Shown piece by piece: positions 10,953 to 22,100 of a stretch of 64,000 bases of DNA. This DNA is from Fratercula arctica (lineage: Eukaryota > Chordata > Aves > Charadriiformes > Alcidae), in contig CANTUZ010000026.1 in assembly GCA_947846985.1 (NCBI GenBank), positions 54,294,730 to 54,358,729 on the forward strand, in the 5' to 3' direction. The translations under genes and the position numbers were made by a program. How positions within the stretch are numbered: the first letter of the stretch is position 1; each line of letters starts with the position of its first letter. The notes beneath the pieces are model-generated. The model was given only the letters and a program-made list of their open reading frames with translations. It made no database searches and had not been told where the DNA came from.

Positions 10953-11754
10953 TGCTCACGCTACTGGGATCCCCCCACTCGCTCCAGTCTCTGACACCAC
11001 AGGCCAGGGGTGCCCACACCCCTGTCTGACTCCAGCAGCTGGACCCAAATCCCAGTCGCACACACACACAGGTTCCCCCTGTGTCTGGCACCGAGTCCTC
11101 GCAGCGCTCACACACACAGGACAGAGTGAGATTACACAGAGAAGTAGTTAAAGAAGATTTAATGGGGATTTAGGACAGACTGCAGTAACCAGGTGTCAGG
11201 CTCAGCCAGAGAAATGTACTGACCGGCCACAGTTCACATACGACCAGCCCCTTGTCTGTCTATTCCTCTTTTTTTCCTCCCCTGCCCATTGCCTCATCAG
11301 TTTGCGCAGTCCCACCATCTCCCCTCCAACACCACGGACCCTCAGGTCTGCATCCTTCACAGTCACAAAGTCCTGTTTGCCTGCAGTTTCTTGATAGCGC
11401 ATCGATTACTGCAATTGGGCAGATTTGCTTCTGGTTATTTTCATTAACACAAATTGGTCGCTTTTAACGTTTCTGAGCCTTTGTCTCTCTCCCTTTCCTT
11501 ATCATCTCAATTTGGCAAGGTCCTTAGTCAGATAATCTTACTCAAAAATAAACATTCCCACACTCCACATATCCTTACCAGTTAGTGTGCCTTACCAGGT
11601 TTGTACTTATCACTGCCTTCCTTATCACTTGTCTGACAGTTTGTGTCTCTTTGTGTTCTTTTATGGCTTCCTCCTTTTCTTAATATCCCTTTTGGCATTG
11701 AAAAAGGTCCCTGACCTTAAAGGAGCAGGCACTCTCCTTCCACATACCCTTACA
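10953..11754 (-). mobile_element. Solo LTR of an avian endogenous retrovirus (minus strand)
   Basis: Read on the minus strand, the element starts at 11754 with TGTAAGGGTATGTGGAAGG and ends near 10953 with GTGAGCA, giving the TG...CA ends expected of an LTR, about 802 bp. An ATTAAA polyadenylation signal lies at 11163-11158, with about 590 bp before it (U3-like) and about 205 bp after it. The downstream part is GC-rich, with GCGCTGCGAGGACTCGG and a CA/GT-rich step, as in R/U5. I recall similar sequence from avian ERV LTRs but cannot name the family with certainty. No gag, pol or env frame flanks it, so it is probably solo. The flanking 5-mers, GTAAC on the left and TGAAC on the right, do not match fully, so no clean target-site duplication is seen. 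The exact ends are uncertain. Confidence 0.65.
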
Positions 11755-14700
11755 TGAACTACTGCAATTGCTAGAGCTCTGCATCACGGGACAGATGGAT
11801 CCTTGAAGCTGAATTATAGATTTAAGACACTAATAATTTTAAGGGTACTAATTAACTTTGCCATTTTTTCCAATGTGTTGAAATTCTTCCTTGAAACATT
11901 TCAGAAGTCCCAGGCTCTCAGATCAGTCAAGCAGAAATTTTTGAATATAGGATCATAGGGACATTTTCAAAGTCAAGCAAGCAGTAAAATTTGAAATTGA
12001 ACTCCTTATTTACACTTGCATTTTTTATTAGAGACGTATTTACCCAAATTGAAGAATAAATATTGGAAAGCATAAATTGAGTCCACTGCATTATCTTCAC
12101 TCGTAGTTTAAATACTCCATCTAAACTTTCACTATTTAGCTGTGGCTTTCAGGGCTCCAAGTGATTTTCAATTTGAATTTCTGGTGCTTATAGTAATGCT
12201 GCTGGCTGACGACGTTCTGTTGCTAGAGGGTAAGCTTCTAGTGTTGTGTACATTGGCTTACTATAACAGCACTCCACTTGTTAGAAAAGCACTTTTAATC
12301 AGATAGGAGATACTAGAAGTATGTCATCGTGTTGCTGCTCTTCTTAATAAACAGGCATCCATGCAGACTTTACAACTATCAAATGATGCAGTACGTAGTA
12401 CTAGACCGAGAATTGTTCTCATCTTTAAAAAGATTTACTCCATTTTTATTAATTCTTTGAGTGAATATCTCTGCTGACTTCTATTTACTTCTGTAAATGG
12501 TTGTGCTATTTAAAGTTATTCTTGTCTCATAGCTCCTGGTTTCCCTATATCAACTGGATCTTAACATGGCCCATGTTACCACACTTTAGCCGCTTTGGAA
12601 CAAATTCACTACATCAACTAGTCAGCTCTTTAATGTAACATAGCGAACTTCGCACAGAATCAGATGAGTGGCAATTGCATAGTGCTTCTTGCCTGCTGTC
12701 TTTGCAGCTGAGTCCTGCTTGCACCTGATTCTGCAGTGAATATTTGACAATAGTCCAAGATATTTGCTAACTCCAGTAGCTGTGATTTTATCGTTGTTTT
12801 TAGCTAGGTTCCTAGGACTTGCTTACAGGTAGGAAAATGTTCAAATGTACACATTTCTGACCTGATAATCAGTCTAATTTCTTATTAAGTTAATATGAAT
12901 AATTAAAGTATTTTTGAAATGCTTAAATAGCTAATGTTTTTCTGTAATTCAAGTTTGCTACTTGAAAATTGTCACCTGAGATATAATCTTGCTAACCAGG
13001 TAAGTGGGAAGATGATCAAAACTGAAGATCCACCTAGTGGAACAAACACCTATCATATTTATATGCACAAACAGACTAATTCTGGTGAAGAAAACACCAT
13101 GAAAAAATGCAGAGATTGGAGAAAGGCAGAACTGAATTCAGCTTTGAAACTCATCAGGAACACAAAAAGACCTTTCTGAGGAGAAAACCCAGGGAATTTT
13201 AGCTCATTTGAAACTTTACAGAGGAATCAGATGAATGGGTGTAATATCATAGACCCTTTCTCTAAAGAATGCCGTGGGCCATAAAAAGAAAGGACTGCAA
13301 TTTGAAGGAAGACTGAGAAAAATAAAACAGAACTGAAGGTTCTATAGACGAGATATTTTAAGGGAAATAGAGCTCAAAGCTCTGAGAGATCTCGTTTATG
13401 TATGTTTTTGTTTGATGGAATCTCTAGAAAAGATTTTCTGTTATGTATGTCAAATCTAAACATCTCCCCTACCCTGGTACTTGATAGCTGACTTTAGAAA
13501 GCCTATTAGAAATGAAATAATCATGCATACTTTCATATGTGATTGGAACTGTATGTGCTGCCTGGAGGTTCATGTTCACTCAGAGGCTGAATAAGAGAGA
13601 CCTTCTTTCTCTGAGTTCAAGCTCCGAGTTAATTCTGAGAAGCATCGGAGACCTAGAATAAAACTGAGCAAATCAGAAGCTCCCTGGAGTCTTCTGAAGG
13701 TGCATGGCAATACTAACTCTGGTTCAAAGTTACACTTCTGCACAGTCTGCAAAAATCTGACACTGACAATGAGGAAGATGTTTGGCTAATATATCTGACA
13801 ACAGCTGCTTCTGAAGTATTTGTTATTCCTAAGAGTTTACAGTAAATTGAGATGAAGAGAGAACTAGAATCAGTAGTGCTTGTCTTTCAGGAACAATATG
13901 CTTCAAGTAACCAACAAAATTTTAGTATTTAATAGTAGACAATTAGATATTGCTATTCTATGGCTAAAAGGTCAGCTTTGTAATTTGGGGAACCAACTAT
14001 TAGACTCTGTTATACTAAAAGTAAAAGGGGCTGCTGACTGACCTAGAGTCTCATTAAGCAGTAAGAATTGGTTTAGAAGAAGCTATCATCCATCCATACT
14101 GAATCACCTTGGATCATAGTTGTAAGGAAAAGGAAATCAGTATTTTAAGTGGATCGATTCTATTCAATATTGAACAAAGTACACGCAGGAAGTATTTGCA
14201 ATTCTTTTCTATGTAAGAGTAAGGATCATGCTGCTTCAGAATGTGGAACTGGGCAAATAGACTACCTGGCAAGTCCATAATCATCCTCATCAGTACATAC
14301 GGTAGTCTTACAAGAGCTAAATACCATTCTGAAAATTCCTAATGCATCTGTTTTTTTCAGTTTTTTCTTACAAGTACATTTCTATGTATTTTCCTTTTAT
14401 GTACATTTCTAAGTCCTGCCCGGGTGCACTCAGAATTCTAGCCTTTAGTATTAACTTCCAGGTGGGTATGTGAGAGGTCCTTTTGGGTTCTGTCCTATAA
14501 TGGCCTTGACAACATGAGTCTTTGCCATTGACTACACTGTTCCTCATACTTGCCTTCTTTTTGCTTGAGCTGATGCTCTGGGCTAAAAATGGGTGAAAGT
14601 AAATTCACATGACCTCTGCAAAGGAAAGTTGATGCTTTAATTTCAGCCCTTTGAGGGAGATTATGATGATATTGTGACATTAAGAGGGGAAGAGAGTATT

Positions 14701-16956
14701 ACAAAGATAAATATCCTTAGATAAATCTTTGATACGTCCTAATACCAAAATATTACTAGGAATATTTCACTGTCTGCTAGTCACAGATGGGAGAGGAGAG
14801 GTATCCTGTTTTAGCCATCTAATAGCTGAGTGTCTGGTCCAAGACTTATTTGGGTTCTTTCCAAAGTTGGTGAAGGAACAGAATATCACCTTCAGAAAGG
14901 AGTTTATTCTGTTTATTTAAAAAACAGTCTTTGGCATCCCTAGTGGATGACTCATCCCTTTCCACTGCTGAGGTGGTTTTAAAGACTAGTTTAAGATTGG
15001 ACAGACAAGTTAAGGATGATTAAATTAAGTCACTTGAAGTTCTATCCATGACCTAAAAAAACCTAAAACAGATAATACACCAAAGGCCTAATAAAAAAGC
15101 CAGAACAAGTAATAAAAATAATGGTGTATGTCTATGACAGAATGTGCTAGTATAACAATACTGAGTCACACACAGAGAATTTTGATAGTAGAAAGAAGTA
15201 AAAAGACCTGACAGATGTGTGAGAAAACCAGTACTCCTGTATTCACTAGATGAAATTAAGAACCAACATATTTAAAATAAAGGAGAAATAGTATTTCCAT
15301 GTTAAGTTGAAATTGATCTGTTGAATTCTCCATTGTGGAATATTATATTGACAAATCACTTTGTAGATGTTGGCACCTAAGAGGAATAACTTCAGGTCTA
15401 TTCAGTAAGGGTAAAAAGCTATTATATCCTAATTCTTCAACAAATAAAATGCCATTAGATAAATATTTTTCTCCATATTGTGCCATTTTAGTTATGAATT
15501 CTAATGAAACTTTATGCCTTCCTATGGAGGCATACATAATGGCTCAAGAGTGGATAATTATTCTTCACAGTATTATGGTAGTTTTTATGGTCTAGCTACA
15601 TTAAAAATTGTTTAAAAGAATTACAGAAAATATTTAACGAAAAAACATAAAATATTTACTCTGTTCATGACTTTGTGGAACTTCCCCCAACACATACAGG
15701 CACATGTGGTTTTGTGTCTGTATGTTTGCAAAATCACATACAAGTTCACTATAATTAATTCAAGTGCCTATAGTTAGGAGCTTGTTGCTTAAATGAGTGG
15801 GCAAATTTAAAAATATTCTGTAAGCCTAAAATGCTTATGAAAGTCAGAGGAAAGTGAAATGGAAAAATTCTTCCTACCCTCACGAACTTGTCCATATACA
15901 TATTTTGGTTCATTAGATTAGTAATTTAGAATAAGGAGTGATGGTATTTAGAATAAAAAAATTTTGATCAACCTATTTTTGTATGGCTGTTTGCCTCTGG
16001 GGCCATGCGACACTGGTGCAGAGAATCATCTGTTGTTTATTCTGGTAGTTGGTTTAAAAAATCCAGAGTTTATGGTAAGAATGATCATCGAAAATCACAA
16101 CATCATTCTCACCCAAGAAAACAGAGCAGTATTCTTGCACATCTCATCCCAAGGTATTAGGGAGCGTTAGCACAGCTTGACATTAGCCCAAAGGGAGTCT
16201 CAGGTGCTCTATGCCTCTGAAAAGCCAGGTCAAAGTGGTTTTATTTTATAGTCCTGTGGCTCCCTTAGCAACTCTTTCTGATGGAATGTGTTTTGCTGCA
16301 AATCATGGATTTGAAGTGAGAGTAAGAAAGAAGAATGTGACTCTACACTTTCCACAAAACTATTGTTCGCTGGAGAAAGAAAATGAAGACATTACATGAT
16401 CTGCCCACTACTTGTGAATACAGTACAAATTAGATTAGCTCATATTTCATCAACTCAAGCATATGCTAAAGCATGTGAGGTCTTTAGGAAGTCACCGGTC
16501 CTGCCACCCAGTGGGATAAAGGAGACTTCGGAGCTTTTGATTAGATTCTGTTGTGAAAGAGGCTGGAAGAATGCCCTACAATGCACAGTATCTAGCAGAA
16601 GGATTTATGACACTGAATAATTCAGATAAGCAGCTAGCACATATCCAGAACTTTAGTACTAAACAAATATTAAGTAAATTCTAATGCTGAAGAAAATGTG
16701 AAATATTCTCATTTATTTCGGTTATACCCAATGTTCTCCTAGGAAGATATGTGCTTTTCTAATTATTTTTGCTATCATGAAGCTGCTGTGGAAGCAAGCT
16801 AGTAATGAATTTTGTTGTGAACGGTTCTGTTTTTTTGGGGTGGGTGGGTGGCCTGTATAATAATGACACAATAATTTCTTAAAGAGGAAAATAGGATCAG
16901 ATTATTATTCCAGTCAGTTCCAAATTCTGCTTAGAAGGAATAAAGAATGGCAAGAC

Positions 16957-17005
16957 AAAAATTACTTGTGGCTCTGTGGTGAAAATTACTTGTGGCTCTG
17001 AGGCG
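16957..17005. repeat. 25-bp tandem duplication, slightly diverged
   Basis: AAAATTACTTGTGGCTCTG is present at 16957 and again at 16982, each followed by a similar GTGGTG or AGGCG-type end. The two copies differ at about two positions, so this is a local duplication older than the one at 8735. Confidence 0.88.
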
Positions 17006-18504
17006 CATACATAATGACTATACTACAGGTCTGCAGTGTCATACATGAGCGCTAGTTCTTATGTGACCATTCCACCGATGCTACTGCAGCAGCTTCCCAG
17101 AAGAGTTTAGCTAAGGCAAGCACTTTGTGATGTGGTTGGCTATTTTCTTCTCCAGGGAGATGACAGGTTGTTGTATACAGCAATTATGATATAAGCAGAT
17201 ACTGAAGAATGAGCAAGGTTTATTCCAAGAAGCTGAATTACCATCAACCAGTTCCGTTCCCATCCTCATTTTGGCACTGTGAAAAGAAGTGTCCTGACAC
17301 TGCACTGATCTTCTAGAAATCAGAGACATCATATCTTCTTTTAGTATTGGGGTCTGGCAAATACCAGAAGAATTAACGCTTTTTGAAAGTTGTAAACTTA
17401 AACCAAAAGCAAATCTGTTTGCTTCAACTTTGCATTATTTTTCACTGTAAAATCAATAAGATTAGTACTTCTTCTGGTAGAAGACTAAGAGAATAAATTA
17501 TATTGCAAATTTAAACTTTACTATATAGTCATTATGATGTTATTATTGCAAAATGCTTTATAGATAAAGATTCTATAAGTAAAGGTAAAAAGTAGAGGGC
17601 TTAAGGCATACTATGAGAAGAAATTTTTCATCTTTAGGAGAGAACAAAAAGTGAGGTGTTAGAGAAATGATGCAACTTTTCTTTTACCTGTGTGTCTTTA
17701 TAAACTCAATAACAAAGGACTTTTTCCCATGGAATCAAGACTTTGGCACATCTAGTAGATCTCTAACCCTGTTTGTTAGGTAGGGTAAACCAGAAGGGTT
17801 TGTATTATGTATGCATATTTCCCCTCCTGTGCAAAGATGATCAAAGACATTTTTTGAAAATGTTGCTTTTAAATAATGCTGACTTGCAATAAGTGAATCA
17901 ATATCTTTTCCTTGGGAAGCTGAATTGCTAGCTTAGAAAAAACAAGCTCAGCTTTTCACTTTGCATCTTCAATATTTGTGAAAATGTACTTTGAAATGAG
18001 CAGCAACCCGTTGTGCCTCCAACGAAACACACTCTGTGCTTGTTGCTTGCCAGACAGCATTGCTAGAAATACAACGTAGAATACTACTGTTGTCCTTCAC
18101 CTGGAGAAAATGTTAGGAAGCCCTTAATCCACATTCATAACTGAAGATGAGACCTTTAAAACAGGCTTTTTGCCTTGACAGATATACTGTTTATCACACT
18201 AAGGAACAGGGCTTGCCATTAGGATGAGCCGCAGCACTGCATGGGATGAATGGTACAAAGCTCATTAATTTTAACCCTGTCATACCTAACTTTCCTGTAA
18301 ACTCACATATTTCAGAAGCACTTTTGTTTGGGGTTTTTTTTTAAATGCATCAAAGTCCTAATATTAAGAAATATTCTTTTCTTCCTCAAGTTTATAGAGC
18401 TGTTTGTGAGTCAAGATCCTGTCCATAGGAATATCTTTGTAGAACTGGGGACTTCACCACCTGTGTTCTGAGACTGTGTATTACAGAAGTTGAAGAATGG
18501 TGCT

Positions 18505-18530
18505 GGAAGGATGACCAGGAAGGATGACCA
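18505..18530. repeat. 13-bp tandem duplication
   Basis: GGAAGGATGACCA occurs twice in perfect tandem (18505-18517 and 18518-18530), about 65 bases before the LTR at 18595. Confidence 0.9.
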
Positions 18531-18594
18531 GGCTGTAGGGCCTGGGTGAGATGTCCAAGGAGTTTTAGAAGGTTATTCAGTGAGAACAGGTGTG

Positions 18595-19110
18595 CTGGAT
18601 CCATATGGGATGGTGTTAATTTTCTCCATAGCAGCCTGCAATTTGCTATGTTTTGGATTCGTGACCAAAACAGAGTTGGTAACTCATCATTTTTTAGCTA
18701 TTGCTGAACAGTGCTTGAACAGCATCAAGAACTTCTCTGTTTCTCATGGTGACCTCACCAGTCAGCAGGCTGAGTGTGAGCAAGAGCCTGTGAGGGGACA
18801 CAGGTGGGGCAGCTGACCCAAGCTGACCACAGAAATATTCCATACCACGTCAGGTCTCGCTCAGCAACAAAACTGGGGCTGGGGAGTTTTTGTAAAATAA
18901 CCCTTGCCTGGGGACTGGCTGTGTATTGATCTGCTGGTGGTGAGTGATTGCTTTTGCATCATGTGTTTTTCTTTTTTTCCCTTTCACATATTAAGCTGTA
19001 CCTTGATCCACAAGTTCTCTCACTTTAGTGTTTCTCGTTCTCTTCCCTGTCATGCTGGGGGAGAGTGAATGAGTGAGTGAGTGAGTGAGTGAGGACTTAC
19101 TTGCTGTTCT
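18595..19110 (+). mobile_element. Solo LTR of an avian endogenous retrovirus, diverged
   Basis: The block opens with GTGCTGGATCCATATGGGATG and TTAATTTTCTCCATAGCAGCC, then TTTTGGATTCGTGACCAAAAC, TATTGCTGAACAGTGCTTG and AGCTGACC, and later TTAAGCTGTACCTTGATCC and CCACAAGTTCTCTCACTTT. These match, in order and spacing, blocks of the LTR at 55232-55781 and resemble a common avian ERV LTR as I remember it. The ATTAAG near 18993 sits where a polyadenylation signal would be. The distal end is obscured because the expected GAGTGAGCGAG-like part has expanded into a GAGT microsatellite. No viral coding region is next to it. Boundaries are approximate and I found no target-site duplication. Confidence 0.7.
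19060..19093. repeat. (GAGT)n microsatellite inside the LTR end
   Basis: About seven tandem copies of GAGT/GTGA, starting at GAGAGTGAATGAGTGA. The related LTR at 55.7 kb has only a short GAGTGAGCAG here, so the array probably grew from that seed after insertion. Confidence 0.9.
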
Positions 19111-22100
19111 CTCATTCTAGCTTATTGTCTTTTAGCTCTAGGATTATACCTGCCTTTCTGCGAAGTGGCTGTTTCAAACAAAAATTTGGAGAGTGACCTA
19201 ATCCTTTTGCACATTAGGAGACTTCTCTGCAACTGAAAATGGAAGGTTTGAGCATACTTCATGTTCAAGTGAACCTAGAAATCAAATTTTAACTTGTGAG
19301 GTGAGAAATACGGCTTTTGCTACAGCTTCTTTCATCCATGGTTTGACCTGAACTCTGTGTTATCTGAGTTTATTAGATATCTTTAGAGTAAGCTAGGTGG
19401 GAATTAGATTGAATTTCAGTGCTAAGCCATGATTTGCAACAGCTGTGAGGCTGTGCTGGGGATGTGCAAAAGACCAAGGTCCAACACTTGCATTTTAAAC
19501 CTGAGGTCTGCCTTAATTTAGGTAACCAAAATAGTTCTCAGGGCCCGATATCTGTTTTTTAACCATTAGAAGTGGGCAGCATGAAGTCACCAGTCACAGC
19601 CTAACAGCATTTGACCCATCTGAATAATGATGAAAGGCCTAAAATTAATTTTATTTGGCATTTTCTTTATATTAATCTTCCAAAAGATGTCTTCATATCT
19701 CATTGATCTGTGAGACAACTACTCAGATATTTTATGAAATCAGAGTCCTGAAACTTCTTTTTGGTTCCCAGACTATGAGTGGTGCCAGCTACTAGCTAGC
19801 TAGCACCGCTTGCTTGTACCACAGTGTTTTCCTTTTGAATAAACAGGGAATTTGTGCTGAGTCGGGTATAGCTCTACATAAATCATCTGACTGCGCTGAA
19901 TGACCTCTGGCCCCGATATAACAGGAAGTTGTAAACTTCTGTAGTCTTTCTAAATACTTGATTTTTTATCAGGTTCATTTCTAAACAATTTTATGTTGCA
20001 TTGATCCGAGGTTTTTTCCTAAGCTGCCGCTCTCTGGGGTGGGCTTATTTCTCTAAGTATGGATGTCCCTATTTTAAGTGGGAGATGGACTCTTCAAAGC
20101 TTACTGTTTTTTATAAAACTTTCAAAGTTTGAGAGGAACAGTCTCAGTATTACCCCTGAGTTTTGGATAGTGGCAGTTACCAGGCATGTTTCTATTGGTC
20201 TGCCCTTCTAGAAGTCTCTTACTAATAACAGCTATGTAATATCTAGTTACAGAAAAACCAAAAACATTTGATAATTTCATTTCTAACAATCCTTTCCGCT
20301 GACTCTACATTTTGTTCATTTAATTGTATTCTTTTCTCAGTGTGTTTACATTCTCATTAAAAAGTCAGTTTTAAAACTCCAGCACAGCTCTGACTTTCTT
20401 AGCAGAAAGGTCCTTCCAGATTTGACAGCACTTTTGAATGAATGCCATTTAAGAATGTATTATGGTATTCTTTTGAGTTCAGCTAAGTAAAAAACAAACT
20501 TCCTCAGATGGACATGGAAAACACGTTTTTTATCCTTCAGTGCCCTCAGTAGCTATTTTAAAAAATAATTTCCTATTCAGGAAGACCCAGGTTAGGAACA
20601 TTCCTTTTCTAGAATGTAAGGAGTTAGTGGGAAACAATATTTCAGTTAAGCAAATATCATTGCTTATGTTGGTATTGCACTTGCCAGTTTTAGTGCAAGT
20701 TAAAATGCCCCTATGATGCGTCTCATAAGTTAACATATTTGACTTACATATGAATCTGTAACCCCACAACAAAAATTTCTATCAGCGTATGTTTTTTCTT
20801 AATATTATAAATATTTGAGATAAGACTGGTATTGTTTTACCTTCTTCTGTGTGGTCCTTTTTTTCACACTGACACTCATCATCTTTGCTAATTGTCTGGA
20901 AATCTTTTTTATAGTGTTCCTATGGCTATTTCAAGGTTTTCATTTTTCTGAGCATTTTTTGCCAGTGTCTTATTATGACAGGAAATTCATAGCTATATAT
21001 ATAGATAATTTATATCTAACATTCAAACACTTGATAAATCAAGAGCTATTAAACATTTGGATCTATGAAATGAGTCCTTTGCTTATTTTGCTACAAAGAT
21101 TATTCAGGTATTTGGTGTTTTCTTTTTCTCTTCTCTTTGGTCTCTTGGGGTTTCATATCCTAGACCATAAGATACTACAAATATGTTCATATTCCTATTA
21201 TAAAGATATTTTACGTATTCTCAACAAACTGGATAGGTTTCACATAAGCATTCTATCTGTGAATTGTTTGATTCAAAGCCTGTGACTTGTTTATTTAGTT
21301 TACTGTAGAAGGCCATGATAAAGACCTCTCAGACTAGGACTCAGGACTGAATTGTTCAAAGTTTTATGCTGGCTTTACCTGTATGCCCTGAAGTTTAGCA
21401 TCATACAACTATTGCAAGTCCCAAGAGGTTTAATGAGAGTTCTTCTAAAATTCCGAATCCCTGAGGCACTTGCTTAAGTAGTAATGCAAGCTTTCACTTT
21501 AAAAAAAAATGTTTATAGACATTGTGGTTCACAAAGAAACTGGAAAATACAGAATTACTTCCATACTTCCGAATTGTTACACCATAAATAAAGTACATAA
21601 ATACTTAAAATTGTTACTCCCAAGCTTGAAAATTGTAGCCTCTTTGGACAAATCATACAACAAAATGGTTTAGCTTCCTTGTAGCTGCAAATCACTTCTT
21701 CCAGCATCTCCTAGCCAAATCTTTATTACTGATCAAAGAATTACAGCTTTTTCCCCCCCCTAGATTTTCCTTAAGTTGTTTCCCAAAAGGCCTTTCTCTT
21801 GAGCATCAACACAGCTTGTGTCCTCTAGGCACATCAAAGTATGTATTCTGATCTAATCTAATAATTTTTAATCCTCAAAAAATTACTCTAGCTAGCTAAT
21901 ATGCTGTTTCCATTACTATTTTTTGTTTTTCTCTTTCTGGTTTCTTATTTTCTGCAGTGTATTTTCTTGATATGGTTTCTTTATTGATTTTGAAGTTTTA
22001 ATGGAAATTCCTCAACGCAGATCTAAAATGTGTTCCCCCCCTGCAACCCAGTCCCCATTTTTGTACGATTTGTCCCTACTTTTCCTTGGATTTCCACAAA

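Larger units (their letters stand above)
11760..18590. other. Unique AT-rich non-coding DNA
   Basis: No gene or dated repeat body is recognisable. Short frames here (for example 12934-13179, 14729-14920, 15335-15595) show no domain, no splice context and no codon bias I can defend. It holds two small tandem duplications (16957-17005 and 18505-18530). Confidence 0.55.

Noticed and set aside
12196..12222. L-A-D-D-V-L-L string resembling a reverse transcriptase catalytic box
   Set aside because: No other RT block is found in any frame on either side, and a similar chance string (LLLADDIPLL) appears on the minus strand near 27,550.
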